From positions 1 through 64,000 of the forward strand of contig PDRW01000025.1 in NCBI GenBank assembly GCA_002746935.1: a stretch of DNA of 64,000 nt, written 5' to 3'. Positions 16,951 to 26,217 of this stretch are shown here, piece by piece. A program made the translations under genes and the position numbers. Position 1 is the stretch's first letter. Every line of letters starts with the position of its first letter. This DNA is from Rhodobacterales bacterium (GTDB lineage: Bacteria; Pseudomonadota; Alphaproteobacteria; Rhodobacterales; Rhodobacteraceae). The notes beneath the pieces are model-generated. The model ran no database searches, was not told where the DNA came from, and worked only from the letters and a program-made list of their open reading frames with translations.

Positions 16951-17517
16951 TCAGGGGCAGTGGTTGGCGAGGTGTTCCTGCCAGCGGCCGGCGTCGAGGC
17001 GCAGCGCGGTGACCGAGAGGTTGTCAATCTTCTGCGCCATCACCTCGGTGAGCGCGCCGCCGCGGGCGCGGTGGAGCTGGCTGAGGATCACCCCGAAATG
17101 GGCGACCGCGATCAGATCGCCGCCCGGGAGCCGGTCGAGTGCGGCATTCACCCGCGTGGCGAGGTCGGTAAAGCTTTCGCCGCCGGGGGGGCGGACATGG
17201 GACGGGTCGGTCCAGTAGGCGGTGAGGGTTTCGGGGTCTTCGTCGTAGAGCTCTTGCGCGCGGCGCATCTCCCAGGCGCCGAAGTTGATCTCGCGCAGGC
17301 CGGGCGCGTCGGGCAGACGCGGGCGGGGGCCTTGTATCGCGTCGGCGGTCTTGCGCGCGCGGTCGAGATCGGAAGAGACCACCGGGGCCAGGGGAAGGAA
17401 GGCGTCGAGCCGGGCGAGGGCGGTGGTGTCGGAGAGATCGGCAGGCACATCGGACCAGCCGACCATTTCCTTGCGGTGGGTCGGCCCGTGGCGGATCCAC
17501 CAGATGGTGCGGCTCAT
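16951..17517 (-). CDS. Histidine phosphatase family protein, candidate alpha-ribazole phosphatase
   Basis: 188 residues. IRHGPTH near the N-terminus is the RHG catalytic motif of the phosphoglycerate-mutase/histidine-phosphatase superfamily, and the second His lies in LIAVAHFGVI. The ATG at 17517 overlaps the cobU stop (ATGA); an in-frame GTG nine bases upstream is less likely. Coupling to cobU suggests the cobalamin enzyme CobC (alpha-ribazole-phosphate phosphatase), but sequence alone does not separate it from other small histidine phosphatases. Confidence 0.8.
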   Translation of the reverse strand: MSRTIWWIRHGPTHRKEMVGWSDVPADLSDTTALARLDAFLPLAPVVSSDLDRARKTADAIQGPRPRLPDAPGLREINFGAWEMRRAQELYDEDPETLTAYWTDPSHVRPPGGESFTDLATRVNAALDRLPGGDLIAVAHFGVILSQLHRARGGALTEVMAQKIDNLSVTALRLDAGRWQEHLANHCP

Positions 17518-18056
17518 GTGGCCCATTCGGGGAGCGTTCCTTTCAGCACCAGCGGCAGCCCGGCCACCACCTGCACCGCGAGGTCGGCCCGGGCGGCGAG
17601 CCCCTGGTTGAGCCGGCCCTGTGCCGAGCGGAACCGGCGGGCGAGGGCATTGTCCGGCACCACGCCGGCGCCCACCTCGTTGGTGACCACGCAGACCGGT
17701 GCGCGGCAGGCCGAAACGCCATACAGGAACCCGCTTTCGGCATTGGTAAGGTCGGTCCCGCTGGCCATCTGGTTGGAAAGCCAGAGCGTCGCGCAGTCGA
17801 TCAGCACCGCCTCGTGGGGCTGGGCTTCGGCCAGCGGGGTCACCAGGTCGAGCGGGGCTTCGATCGTGGTCCAGCCGGAGCCGCGCCGGGCGCGGTGGGC
17901 AACGATCTTGACCTGCATTTCATCGTCGCGCCCTTCGGCGGTGGCGATGTAGACCAGCCGCCGTCCGGAGCGGATCAGGAGCCGTTCGGCGAAGGCGGAT
18001 TTGCCGGAGGCCGCGGCGCCGATGACGAGGGTGAGATGGGGCAGGTCTCGTTCCAT
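17514..18056 (-). CDS. cobU: Bifunctional adenosylcobinamide kinase/adenosylcobinamide-phosphate guanylyltransferase
   Basis: 180 residues. The P-loop GAAASGKS is at the N-terminus, followed by YIATAEGRDDEM, HRARRG and VTNEVGAGVVP, all conserved in CobU/CobP. It phosphorylates and then guanylylates adenosylcobinamide in the nucleotide-loop assembly of vitamin B12. The downstream histidine phosphatase overlaps its stop. No other cobalamin gene is in the window. Divergent from chaN. Confidence 0.93.
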   Translation of the reverse strand: MERDLPHLTLVIGAAASGKSAFAERLLIRSGRRLVYIATAEGRDDEMQVKIVAHRARRGSGWTTIEAPLDLVTPLAEAQPHEAVLIDCATLWLSNQMASGTDLTNAESGFLYGVSACRAPVCVVTNEVGAGVVPDNALARRFRSAQGRLNQGLAARADLAVQVVAGLPLVLKGTLPEWAT

Positions 18057-18130
18057 GGTCCGGGCCTAGCATTCCGGCGCGCGAAGGGGAAGCGCTTGCA
18101 ACGGGCAGGCCGGCGGCGCAGGGTGGCGCC

Positions 18131-18931
18131 ATGAGACCTGCCCGCGCCTTCCTTCCCCCGCTTGCTGCCCTGTTCGCTCTTGTGGCTCCGCCGATGGAGG
18201 CGGGGCCGCTCGAAGGCGTGAAGGCGGAGGTTTTCATCCTCGGCGAAGTCCATGACAACCCGGCGCATCACCGGGTGCAGGCGGAAGCGGTGGCGGATAT
18301 CGCGCCCAGGGCGCTGGTGTTCGAGATGCTGACGCCCGGGCAGGTCGGGCGGGCCGCCGGGGTCGCGCGCGGGGAGGCGGAGGCCTTCGACTGGGCCGGT
18401 GGCGGCTGGCCGGATTTCGCCATGTATCACCCGATCCTTGCGGCGGCACCAAAGGCGGTGATCTACGGCGCCGCGGTGCCCCGCGACGCGTCGCGGGCGG
18501 CGATGGAGGCCGGGGTGGTGCAAAGCTTTGGCAACGCCGCCGGGCTCTACGGGCTGACCGGGGAAATCGACACCGAACAGCTGGCCGAACGGCTCAACCT
18601 TCAGCTTGCCGCCCATTGCGGGGCGATGCCGCCGGAGCTGATGCCGGGGATGGTGGAGGTGCAGCGGTTGCGCGACGCGACGCTGGCGCGGGTGGCGCTG
18701 CTGGCGCTGGCCGAGACCGGGGGGCCGGTGGTGGTGATTGCCGGCAACGGGCATGCCCGCAGGGATTGGGGCGTGCCGAGCTATCTGGCGCGGGTGGCGC
18801 CGGGGGTGGCGGTGTTCGTGCTCGGACAGGGCGAGGATGGCGATGTGCCCGACGGGGGCTTCGACATGGTGCTGGACGCTCCCGCGGCCGAGCGCGACGA
18901 TCCCTGTGCGGTGTTTGAACAGGCGCGGTGA
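18131..18931 (+). CDS. ChaN family protein
   Basis: 266 residues with an N-terminal signal sequence (about residues 1-24). The body has the ChaN/PhuW-type motifs FILGEVHDNPAHHRVQ and a late GNGHARRDWGVP; the paired GEvHdn and GNGHar motifs mark the active-site-like cleft of the family. Campylobacter ChaN binds cofacial haem and is tied to iron uptake. I see no lipobox Cys here, so it is probably a soluble periplasmic protein. Followed by one copy of the recurrent 3' element. Confidence 0.8.
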   Translation: MRPARAFLPPLAALFALVAPPMEAGPLEGVKAEVFILGEVHDNPAHHRVQAEAVADIAPRALVFEMLTPGQVGRAAGVARGEAEAFDWAGGGWPDFAMYHPILAAAPKAVIYGAAVPRDASRAAMEAGVVQSFGNAAGLYGLTGEIDTEQLAERLNLQLAAHCGAMPPELMPGMVEVQRLRDATLARVALLALAETGGPVVVIAGNGHARRDWGVPSYLARVAPGVAVFVLGQGEDGDVPDGGFDMVLDAPAAERDDPCAVFEQAR

Positions 18932-18997
18932 CCCGGGCGGTGACCCGGGTTTGTCGCGCCGGCCGAAGGTCTGCGCGGGCGGCGCGTCCGGGGTTTT

Positions 18998-19020
18998 GAG
19001 TATTTGAGCCAGGAAAAGGG
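18998..19020 (+). repeat. GAGTATTTG...CCAGGAAAAAG element, copy a
   Basis: GAGTATTTGAGCCAGG followed by AAAAGGG, 66 bases past the chaN stop and just before the convergent stop of the small Cys protein gene. One of seven copies in the window. The preceding G/C hairpin seen at other copies is poor here. Confidence 0.7.
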
Positions 19021-19034
19021 GGGCGGGTGCCGGG

Positions 19035-19259
19035 TTACTCGGCGTCAAGCGGCTCCCAGGTGTAGAGCGTTTTCCAGTAGGCGCGGTCGTCGCGGACTCT
19101 GTAGCGGCGCCCGCAGGCGGTGCAGCGAAGCTCCCATTCGGTGTAATGGCGTTCGGGCCAGTCCACCCGTGCGGTGATTTCGAGGGGCGGGCGCGCGGCC
19201 ACGGTTTCGGGCGAAAGGTCGGGGCTGGGGGTGGTCTGGCAGGGGCAGGGTGTGGTCAT
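19035..19259 (-). CDS. Small cysteine-containing protein
   Basis: 74 residues, starting at the ATG at 19259 with GGAGA upstream. It has CPC near the N-terminus and CTACGRRYRVRD in the middle, a single rubredoxin-like or zinc-ribbon-like knuckle. The family is not known to me. It begins 22 bases after the moeB stop and is probably cotranscribed with dut and moeB. A small metal-binding or sulfur-handling partner of the MoeB-like protein is conceivable but only from position. Confidence 0.55.
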   Translation of the reverse strand: MTTPCPCQTTPSPDLSPETVAARPPLEITARVDWPERHYTEWELRCTACGRRYRVRDDRAYWKTLYTWEPLDAE

Positions 19260-19281
19260 GGTCGTGTCTCCGGGGCGGATG

Positions 19282-20313
19282 TCAGCCGCAGACCGGGCAG
19301 CCCTTGCGTCTGGTGGTGCGGATGACGCGTGGGGAGGCGTCGAGGCCATCCCAGAGCAAAAGCCGGCCGCGCAGGGGCTCGCCCGCGCCGGTGAGGATCT
19401 TGAGCGCTTCGGTGGCCATCATCGTGCCGATGACGCCGGGAAGCGGGCCGATCACCCCGGCTTCGGCGCAGCTGGGCGCGAGGCCGTCGGCGGGCGGTTC
19501 GGGGAAAACGCAGGCGTAGCACGGGGCGCCGTTGGCCGGATCCCAGACCGAAAGCTGGCCCTCCCACTGGCTGATCGCGCCGCCCACCACCGGAATGCCG
19601 AGCGTCGCCGCCACCCGGTTCACCAGATAGCGGGTGGCGAAATTGTCGGAGCCTTCGAGCACCAGGTCATAGCCGGCGAGCAGCTCTTCGGCATTGGCCT
19701 CGGTGAGGCGGGTCTGGTGGCTGCGCACGGCGATATGCGGGTTCTGCGCGCGCATCGCCGCCCTGGCGGACAGCACCTTGGGCTGGCCGATATCGGCGGT
19801 GCGGTGGATCACCTGGCGTTGCAGGTTGGAGTTCGACACCTCGTCATCGTCCACCACGCCGATGGTGCCGACGCCCGCGGCGGCGAGGTAGAGCAGCACC
19901 GGGCTGCCGAGGCCGCCGGCGCCGACCGCGAGCACCCGGGCCTGTTTCAGCGCCTTCTGTCCGGGCCCGCCGATCTCGCGCAGCACGATGTGGCGGGCGT
20001 AGCGGTCGAGCTCGGTGGGGGTGAAGGGGGCCTCCGGCCCGGGGGCAGGCTCCGGTTCCGGCACCCGCGCGCGGATCCAGGCGAGTCCGCTGGCATAGAG
20101 CGCGGCCAGCGCGGTGGCGCCCGCAAGCGTTGCCCATCCGGCGAAACTGCCGCCCCAGATCTGCGGCAGCGGCGCGCCGGGGGGGAACAGCGCGTGGCTG
20201 AGCAGGATCAGCGCAAACAACCCGGCGGTCAGCCCGGCTTTCAGGCCGCGCGCCAGCCCGGCCCAGGCGCCGAGGCCCCAGATGGCGGCGAGCGCGATCA
20301 GAAACGGCGTCAT
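19282..20313 (-). CDS. moeB: Membrane-anchored MoeB/ThiF-type adenylyltransferase
   Basis: 343 residues. The first about 80 residues form two to three hydrophobic helices, absent from E. coli MoeB. The E1-like domain follows: [19 protein letters not shown], the nucleotide site [19 protein letters not shown], and the zinc knuckle pairs CYAC and CPVC. It activates the C-terminal Gly-Gly of MoaD or ThiS as acyl adenylate for sulfur transfer. Its ATG overlaps the dut stop by four bases. Whether it serves molybdopterin, thiamine or another sulfur carrier is not decided by the sequence. Confidence 0.88.
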   Translation of the reverse strand: MTPFLIALAAIWGLGAWAGLARGLKAGLTAGLFALILLSHALFPPGAPLPQIWGGSFAGWATLAGATALAALYASGLAWIRARVPEPEPAPGPEAPFTPTELDRYARHIVLREIGGPGQKALKQARVLAVGAGGLGSPVLLYLAAAGVGTIGVVDDDEVSNSNLQRQVIHRTADIGQPKVLSARAAMRAQNPHIAVRSHQTRLTEANAEELLAGYDLVLEGSDNFATRYLVNRVAATLGIPVVGGAISQWEGQLSVWDPANGAPCYACVFPEPPADGLAPSCAEAGVIGPLPGVIGTMMATEALKILTGAGEPLRGRLLLWDGLDASPRVIRTTRRKGCPVCG

Positions 20314-20774
20314 GCGCGCCCCGTCGAGCCGAAACCGCCGCTGCCGCGGGCGGTGTCGTCGAGCGCCTCCACCGGCTCCCAGCGCGCGCGTACCACGGGG
20401 GCCACCACCGCCTGGGCGATGCGGTCGCCGTGGTGGATGACGTAAGGTTCGATCCCGAGGTTGATCAGCAGCACCCCGAGCGGCCCACGGTAGTCGCTGT
20501 CGATGGTGGCGGGGGTGTTGGGCAGGGAAATGCCGTGGCGCAGCGCCAGGCCGGAACGCGGGCGGATCTGCATTTCGAACCCCGGAGGGATTGCAACCCG
20601 GAGCCCGGTCGGCACGATGCGGCGCTCCATCGGCGCCATGACGATGCCGAGAAGCCGCTGTTCCTCGGGCAGGTTGGCGCGCAGATCGGCGCCGGCGGCG
20701 CCTTCGGTGGCGTAATCGGGCAGGGGCACCTTCGGGTCGGAGCCCTGGTCGCGGGTTATCTTGATGGATGTCAT
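20310..20774 (-). CDS. dut: dUTP diphosphatase
   Basis: 154 residues of the trimeric dUTPase family. Motifs are in order: [51 protein letters not shown] and the C-terminal arginine-finger segment [12 protein letters not shown]. It hydrolyses dUTP to dUMP, keeping uracil out of DNA. The start overlaps the coaBC stop by four bases, and moeB overlaps its own stop, making a tight coaBC-dut-moeB operon. Confidence 0.96.
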   Translation of the reverse strand: MTSIKITRDQGSDPKVPLPDYATEGAAGADLRANLPEEQRLLGIVMAPMERRIVPTGLRVAIPPGFEMQIRPRSGLALRHGISLPNTPATIDSDYRGPLGVLLINLGIEPYVIHHGDRIAQAVVAPVVRARWEPVEALDDTARGSGGFGSTGRA

Positions 20775-21976
20775 GTTCCGGCCTCCAGCGCTTCGGCGAT
20801 CCGGGCAGCGAGCCTTGCCGCCACCTCCTGTTTGCTCATCCGCGGCCAGTCTTCGCGGCCGCCCGCGCGGATCAGATGCACCGCGTTTTCGGTGCCGCCC
20901 ATGATGCCGGTTTCGGGGCTCACGTCATTCGCCACGATCCAGTCGCAGCCCTTGCGGGCCCGTTTCGCGGTGGCATTGGCGATCACGTCATCGGTCTCGG
21001 CGGCGAAGCCCACGACCAGCGGCGGGCGGCCAATGCTGCGCTGCGAGATGGTGGCGAGGATGTCGGGGTTTTCGGCGAATTCGAGCATCGGCAGCTTTCC
21101 GGTGCCGTCCTTCTTGATCTTGCTGGCGGAGGCGGAGGCGACGCGCCAATCCGCCACCGCGGCGGCGAAAACCGCCGCATCGGCCGGAAGCGCGGCCTCG
21201 ACGGCCTCGAGCATCTGTTGCGCGGTCTCGACGCGCACCACCCGGACGCCCGCGGGCGGCGGCACCTCGGCCGGGCCGGTGACGAAGGTGACATCGGCGC
21301 CAAGGGCCGCGAGGGCGGCGGCCAGGCCCGTGCCTTGCGCGCCGGAGGAGCGGTTGGCGATGTAGCGCACCGGGTCGATCGGTTCGTGGGTCGGGCCGGA
21401 GGTGACCAGCACATGGCGGCCGTTCAGCGGACCCTGCGCGAGCGCCGCCCCGATGGCCTGCGCGATCGCCTCCGGCTCCGCCATGCGTCCGGGGCCGACC
21501 TCGCCGCAGGCCATGGCGCCTTCGGTCGGGCCGGCGAAAAGCACGCCGTCGGCTTCAAGGGTCGCGACATTGCGCCGGGTCGCCGGGTGCTCCCACATCC
21601 GCAGGTTCATCGCCGGGGCCACCAGCACCCGCTTGTCGGTGGCCATGAGCAGGGTGGAGGCGAGATCGTTGGCGAGGCCGTTGGCCATCTTGGCGAGGAG
21701 ATCGGCGGTGGCTGGGGCGACCACCACGAGGTCGGCGTCGCGCGACAGCTCTATGTGGCCCATCTCGGCCTCGTTGGTAAGGTCGAAGAGGTCGGTATAA
21801 ACCTTTTCCGCCGCCAGTGCCGAGGCGCTGAGGGGGGTGACGAATTCGCGTCCCGCCGGGGTCAGCACCGGCACCACGCTGGCGCCCTGTTCCCTGAGAA
21901 GCCGGATCAGGGTCAGCGCCTTGAACGCCGCCACCCCGCCACCGATGATGAGAAGGATCCTTTTGCCTGCGAGCAT
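20771..21976 (-). CDS. coaBC: Bifunctional phosphopantothenoylcysteine decarboxylase/phosphopantothenate-cysteine ligase
   Basis: 401 residues. The CoaC flavoprotein half begins [20 protein letters not shown] and contains [14 protein letters not shown]; the CoaB half begins [20 protein letters not shown] and has a late GFAAETDD. It makes 4'-phosphopantetheine for coenzyme A. The ATG at 21976 matches the family N-terminus and follows CGGAGGCTGAG. The frame stays open through the upstream tandem repeats, but that extension is only repeat sequence. Pairing with dut is common in bacteria. Confidence 0.95.
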   Translation of the reverse strand: MLAGKRILLIIGGGVAAFKALTLIRLLREQGASVVPVLTPAGREFVTPLSASALAAEKVYTDLFDLTNEAEMGHIELSRDADLVVVAPATADLLAKMANGLANDLASTLLMATDKRVLVAPAMNLRMWEHPATRRNVATLEADGVLFAGPTEGAMACGEVGPGRMAEPEAIAQAIGAALAQGPLNGRHVLVTSGPTHEPIDPVRYIANRSSGAQGTGLAAALAALGADVTFVTGPAEVPPPAGVRVVRVETAQQMLEAVEAALPADAAVFAAAVADWRVASASASKIKKDGTGKLPMLEFAENPDILATISQRSIGRPPLVVGFAAETDDVIANATAKRARKGCDWIVANDVSPETGIMGGTENAVHLIRAGGREDWPRMSKQEVAARLAARIAEALEAGT

Positions 21977-22068
21977 CTCAGCCTCCGCCGCTGTCTGCCT
22001 CTTGTTACGGGGGATTGGCGGGGGGGGCAATGTTCGGGCGCTGTGGCGGGGCCGGGCTGCGGGGGAAG

Positions 22069-22219
22069 CCGGGGGGTCCACCCCCGGACACACCCCTGAC
22101 CCGGGGGGTCCACCCCCGGACATACCCCTGACCCGGGGGGTCCACCCCCGGACACACCCCTGACCCGGGGGTTCCACCCCCGGACACACCCTTGACCCGG
22201 GGGTTCCACCCCCGGACCC
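22069..22219. repeat. 32-bp tandem hairpin repeats
   Basis: Four full 32-base units start at 22069, 22101, 22133 and 22165, and a partial fifth at 22197. Each reads CCGGGGG(G/T)TCCACCCCCGG plus a CACACCCCTGAC tail. Within each unit CCGGGGG and CCCCCGG can pair as a short hairpin. Units differ at only one or two bases. The array ends in a copy of the GAGTATTTG element, whose usual 5' part is just such a hairpin, so this looks like amplification of that part. Confidence 0.9.
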
Positions 22220-22224
22220 CCCGG

Positions 22225-22250
22225 GAGTATTTGAGCCAGGAAAAAGGGGG
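22225..22250 (+). repeat. GAGTATTTG...CCAGGAAAAAG element, copy b
   Basis: GAGTATTTGAGCCAGGAAAA plus AGGGGG directly after the 32-bp array and 11 bases before the 3' end of the minus-strand SH3 gene. No plus-strand gene precedes it. Confidence 0.75.
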
Positions 22251-22261
22251 GTGTTGCGGGG

Positions 22262-22882
22262 CTATTCGAAAATCTCGGCGGGCCCCACGCCCCAGAGATG
22301 CGATTTGAGGAGCCAGCCGCGGTATCCGCCGGCTTTGGCCTGGCACCAGGAGGGGCCACAGCGGGTGAGGGTGGCGATGACGCCGGGGTCCAGTTCGGCG
22401 TTGACTTGCGAGGCGGTGTCGGCGCGGGCGAAAAGCACCGCGCCGCCGGGTTTGACCAGTCCGGCGCGCGCGCCCGAGAGCATCCGGTAATGCACCCAGC
22501 CGCCGACCCCGTCATGGTCGCGCACCCGGCGCCAGTGGCCGTATTCGCCCACCACTTCGAGCGGCATCCCCCGCGCGGTGAACACCCAGTCGATCCGGTG
22601 GGTGAGCGAGGGGCCGCGGCGCACGTTGGCCTTGCTGCTTCTGAGGGTCACGAAGCGGGGCAGGGGGAGGCCGGTTACCGGGCCGCGGGCGGTTTCCCGG
22701 GGCGCGGGGGGCGCGGGGGCGGCGGTTTCGGCCGGCGTGGTCAGTGGGCCGTTGCCGGCAGTGGTCTGGAGACCGTTACCGGCCAGGGCCACGGGCGCTC
22801 GGGCGGTGACGCTCGCGAACAGGATCCCCACGGCAATAGCCAGAAGTGCGGCCACAAGGGCGATTGTCCGGGATCTGTTCAT
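22262..22882 (-). CDS. SH3 domain-containing protein
   Basis: 206 residues. An N-terminal membrane anchor or signal peptide (RTIALVAALLAIAVGILFASV) is followed by an Ala/Pro-rich spacer, then a bacterial SH3-like domain with FVTLRSSKANVRRGPSLTHRI and a second half with CGPSWCQAKAGGYRGWLLKS. Such domains bind cell-wall peptides in some proteins; the family in Rhodobacterales is uncharacterised. Start taken at ATG 22882. Divergent from the dehydrogenase gene at 22996. Confidence 0.82.
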   Translation of the reverse strand: MNRSRTIALVAALLAIAVGILFASVTARAPVALAGNGLQTTAGNGPLTTPAETAAPAPPAPRETARGPVTGLPLPRFVTLRSSKANVRRGPSLTHRIDWVFTARGMPLEVVGEYGHWRRVRDHDGVGGWVHYRMLSGARAGLVKPGGAVLFARADTASQVNAELDPGVIATLTRCGPSWCQAKAGGYRGWLLKSHLWGVGPAEIFE

Positions 22883-22995
22883 CTGCCTGCCCGCCTGCTC
22901 GGGGCCCTGTGCGCCTGTTCCGGCGCTTGTGCGAGCCGTCGTTCGGTGACACGATGGCTCAAGGTGCGAGGAATGCAAGGGGTGGGAGGAGCCCG

Positions 22996-23982
22996 ATGGC
23001 TGAGAAACGGCTGAGTGTTACCGTCACGCGACGTCTGCCGGAGGTGGTGGAGCGACGCATGGGGGAATTGTTCGACGTGGTGCTGAACCCGGACGACCAT
23101 CCGCTCGCCCGCGACGAACTGGTGCGGGCGATGACGACTGCGGATGTGCTGGTGCCGACCATCACCGACCGGATCGACGCCGGCCTGATCGCCGAGGCCG
23201 GTCCCCGGCTGAAGCTGATCGCGAGCTATGGCGCCGGGGTCGACCATATCGACCTCGATGCCGCCGAGGCCCGGGGGATCGCGGTGACCAACACCCCCGG
23301 TGTGCTCAACGACGATGTGGCCGACATGACCATTGCGCTGATCCTGGGTGTCACCCGGCGGATCTCCGAGGGGCTGGCGGTGATGAATGAGGGGCGCTGG
23401 GAGGGCTGGGCACCGACCGCTTTCCTGGGCGGGCGGATCAAGGGGCGCAAGCTCGGCATTCTCGGCATGGGCCGGATCGGCCGCGCGGTGGCGCAGCGGG
23501 CGCGCTGTTTCGGCATGGAGGTGCATTATCACAACCGCCACCGGCTGCACGAAGAGATCGAGGCCGCCCATGGCGCGACCTATTGGCCGAGTCTCGACCA
23601 GATGGTGAGCCGGGTCGACATCCTGTCGATCAACTGCCCGCATACGCCCTCGACCTTCCATCTGATCAACGCCCGCCGCCTGCAACTGATGAAGCCCGAT
23701 GCGGTGATCGTGAACACCTCGCGCGGCGAAGTGATCGACGAGAATGCGCTCACCCGCAGGCTGCGCGCGGGCGAACTGGCCGGAGCAGGGCTCGACGTGT
23801 TCGAGAGCGGGGCGCAGGTCAACCCGCGGCTGCGCGCCCTGCCCAATGTGGTGGCGCTGCCGCATATGGGCTCGGCCACCCGCGAGGGCCGGGTGGAGAT
23901 GGGCGAAAGGGTGATTTTCAACGTCCAGACCCATGCCGACGGGATGACCCCGCCCGACCTCGTATTGCCGGAGATGGTCTAG
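22996..23982 (+). CDS. D-2-hydroxyacid dehydrogenase (glyoxylate/hydroxypyruvate reductase type)
   Basis: 328 residues. The Rossmann motif GILGMGRIGRAVAQRARCFG, the substrate-site Arg in VNTSRGEVIDENAL, Glu in GLDVFES and His in LPHMGSATREGR are all in place, so an active enzyme is expected. Sequence is closest in style to GyaR-type glyoxylate reductases. The ATG at 22996 follows GGGAGGAGCC. The downstream lipoprotein gene begins at the next base after the stop. Confidence 0.9.
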   Translation: MAEKRLSVTVTRRLPEVVERRMGELFDVVLNPDDHPLARDELVRAMTTADVLVPTITDRIDAGLIAEAGPRLKLIASYGAGVDHIDLDAAEARGIAVTNTPGVLNDDVADMTIALILGVTRRISEGLAVMNEGRWEGWAPTAFLGGRIKGRKLGILGMGRIGRAVAQRARCFGMEVHYHNRHRLHEEIEAAHGATYWPSLDQMVSRVDILSINCPHTPSTFHLINARRLQLMKPDAVIVNTSRGEVIDENALTRRLRAGELAGAGLDVFESGAQVNPRLRALPNVVALPHMGSATREGRVEMGERVIFNVQTHADGMTPPDLVLPEMV

Positions 23983-24705
23983 GTGGGGGTGCTGCGGCGG
24001 GCGGTCCGGCCGGTGGCGCGGCGGGTCGCCCTGTTTGCCTTCGTGGCGGTCACGGCGCTGACGGCCGCCTGTACCCGCCCGCTCACCCCCAACGAGACGG
24101 CGGTGGCGAAAAGCCTGTTCGGCGACACGCTCGACACCGGGGCGGTGCGTGTCACTGCCGGGATCGGCGTGCTGCCGTTGCCGCGTCCGAAGACGGGGGC
24201 GGTGGTGGGGGGCGCGGGGCCGGGCAAGGTCCGCAAGGCCCCCGAAGGGCTCTGCACCCGCAAGCGGTCCACCCAGCGCCACTGGCGCTGGCCCGCCGCC
24301 TTCGTGCTCGGCAATACGGTGTTCTTTTCTTACGACTTCTACCGCGCCGACAGTTTCGCGGGTTTCCCCGAAAGCGCGCCCTTCCCGGTCTCGGTGATCA
24401 TGGCGCATGAGCTTACCCATGTCTGGCAATGGCAGAACCGGGCGCGCACCGGATACAGCATCCCGGAATCGGCGGGCGAGACGCTGAAGCGGGTCGACCC
24501 CTATTGGTTCACCACCGGCCCCAGGGCCGAATTCCTGAAGATGGGGTTCGAGCAGCAGGGCGCAATGGTGCAGGATTTCACCTGCTACGCGCTGTTTGAC
24601 CCGCGAAACCCGAAGCTCGGCGAGTTGGCCGCCATTCTGCGCCCGGTGCTGCCGGTTGACGGGTTTCTGGCAAGGCTCAGGGCAGGGCGTCAGGCGGGGC
24701 GCTGA
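23983..24705 (+). CDS. Lipoprotein with HExxH metalloprotease-like motif
   Basis: 240 residues from a GTG immediately after the dehydrogenase stop. A basic N-terminus and hydrophobic stretch end in LTAAC, a probable lipobox. The middle carries MAHELTHVWQWQNR, a zinc-type HExxH motif, and a later Glu-rich segment. It resembles the hypothetical vgr-related or DUF4157-like metallopeptidases that share HELTHVWQ, but I cannot assign the family with certainty. Likely faces the periplasm. A bidirectional hairpin follows. Confidence 0.65.
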   Translation: MGVLRRAVRPVARRVALFAFVAVTALTAACTRPLTPNETAVAKSLFGDTLDTGAVRVTAGIGVLPLPRPKTGAVVGGAGPGKVRKAPEGLCTRKRSTQRHWRWPAAFVLGNTVFFSYDFYRADSFAGFPESAPFPVSVIMAHELTHVWQWQNRARTGYSIPESAGETLKRVDPYWFTTGPRAEFLKMGFEQQGAMVQDFTCYALFDPRNPKLGELAAILRPVLPVDGFLARLRAGRQAGR

Positions 24706-24720
24706 TTTCTCAACATAGAG

Positions 24721-24742
24721 AGGGGCGCCCGCGAGCGCCCCT
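24721..24742. terminator. Bidirectional hairpin between convergent genes
   Basis: AGGGGCGC and GCGCCCCT form a perfect 8-base stem around a 6-base loop, followed by TCT on the plus strand and CTCTCT on the minus strand. It lies between the lipoprotein gene and the convergent glyA and can end transcription from both. Confidence 0.65.
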
Positions 24743-24765
24743 TCTGAACGCAGGCGAAGAGCCCC

Positions 24766-26058
24766 TCAGAACCCCTCGTAGACCGGGAAGCGGGCGCAAA
24801 GCTCGGCCACTTTCGCCTTCACCGCCATCTCGACGGCGCTGTTGCCCGCCTCACCATGGGTCGCGAGCCCGTCGACCACCTCGACGATCAGCCGCCCGAT
24901 CTGACGGAACTCCGCCTCGCCGAAGCCGCGGGTGGTGCCCGCCGGGGTGCCGAGGCGGATACCGGAGGTGACCATCGGCTTCTCCGGGTCGAAGGGGATG
25001 CCGTTCTTGTTGCAGGTGATATGGGCGCGGCCGAGTGCCTTTTCGGTGGCATTGCCCTTCACCCCCTTGGGGCGCAGGTCCACCAGCATCAGATGCGTAT
25101 CGGTGCCGCCGGACACGATGTCGAGCCCGCCTTGCATCAGCTCGTCCGCCAGCGCCACCGCATTGGCGCGCACCGCCTTGGCGTAGGTCTTGAAGGAGGG
25201 GTCCAGCGCCTCGGCGAAGGCCACCGCCTTGGCAGCGATCACATGCATCAGAGGCCCGCCCTGGAGCCCGGGGAAGATCGCCGAATTGACCTTCTTCGCG
25301 ATCGCCTCGTCATTGGTGAGGATCATCCCGCCGCGGGGGCCGCGCAAGGTCTTGTGGGTGGTGGTGGTGGCCACATCCGCATGGGGGAAGGGCGAGGGGT
25401 GTTCGCCCGCCGCCACCAGCCCCGCGAAATGCGCCATGTCGACCATCAGGAAGGCGCCCACCGCATCGGCGATCTCGCGGAAGCGGGCGAAATCCAGCTG
25501 GCGCGGGATCGCCGAGCCGCCGGCGATGATCAGCTTCGGCCGGTGTTCCTCGGCCAGGGCGCGGATCTGGTCGTAATCCACCAGATGATCCGCCTCGCGC
25601 ACCCCGTATTGCACCGCCTTGAACCATTTGCCCGACTGGTTCGGCGGTGCGCCATGGGTGAGGTGGCCGCCGGAGGCGAGGTTCATGCCAAGGATGGTGT
25701 CGCCGGGCCGGATCAGCGCCATGAAGGCGCCCTGGTTGGCCTGGCTGCCGGAATTGGGCTGGACATTGGCAAAGCCGCAGCCGAACAGCCGCTTCGCCCG
25801 CTCGATGGCGAGGTTTTCGGCCACATCGACCCAGTCGCAGCCGCCATAATAGCGCCGCCCGGGGTAGCCTTCGGCATATTTGTTGGTCAGCACCGAGCCC
25901 TGCGCTTCCAGCACCGCGCGGGAGACGATGTTTTCCGAGGCGATCAGCTCGATCTCGTCCTGCTGACGTTTGAGTTCGCCCCCGATCGCGGCAAACAGTT
26001 CGGGATCGCGCGCGGACAGCGGTTCGGTGAAAAAGCCAGGGCTGGCGGTGTCGGTCAT
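24766..26058 (-). CDS. glyA: Serine hydroxymethyltransferase
   Basis: 430 residues. [14 protein letters not shown] near the N-terminus, the PLP-lysine segment [16 protein letters not shown] and the C-terminal [16 protein letters not shown] are diagnostic. It interconverts serine and glycine with tetrahydrofolate. The ATG at 26058 is preceded by CCGGAGGCCTCC. Divergent from nadK with about 160 bases between. Confidence 0.97.
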   Translation of the reverse strand: MTDTASPGFFTEPLSARDPELFAAIGGELKRQQDEIELIASENIVSRAVLEAQGSVLTNKYAEGYPGRRYYGGCDWVDVAENLAIERAKRLFGCGFANVQPNSGSQANQGAFMALIRPGDTILGMNLASGGHLTHGAPPNQSGKWFKAVQYGVREADHLVDYDQIRALAEEHRPKLIIAGGSAIPRQLDFARFREIADAVGAFLMVDMAHFAGLVAAGEHPSPFPHADVATTTTHKTLRGPRGGMILTNDEAIAKKVNSAIFPGLQGGPLMHVIAAKAVAFAEALDPSFKTYAKAVRANAVALADELMQGGLDIVSGGTDTHLMLVDLRPKGVKGNATEKALGRAHITCNKNGIPFDPEKPMVTSGIRLGTPAGTTRGFGEAEFRQIGRLIVEVVDGLATHGEAGNSAVEMAVKAKVAELCARFPVYEGF

Positions 26059-26217
26059 GGAGGCCTCCGGTGGAAAAAGCTGGCCGTTTCCATAGGCGAA
26101 ATCGCGCGCGCCCGAAAGCCCCAAACCCGGCGCGGGAAGACCGGGCCCACCGTTCCTCTGGCGCCGAACGGAAACCTGTGATTGTTTCGGAACCGAAACG
26201 GCGCACGGGGAAACACC

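Noticed and set aside
20771-22189. Extended CoaBC start through the 32-bp repeats
   Set aside because: The extra 71 residues are repeat-derived (PGVDPPGQG-like); the ATG at 21976 gives the conserved N-terminus with a good binding site.
22069-22219. CRISPR array
   Set aside because: The 32-base units are back to back with no spacers, and no cas gene is in the window.
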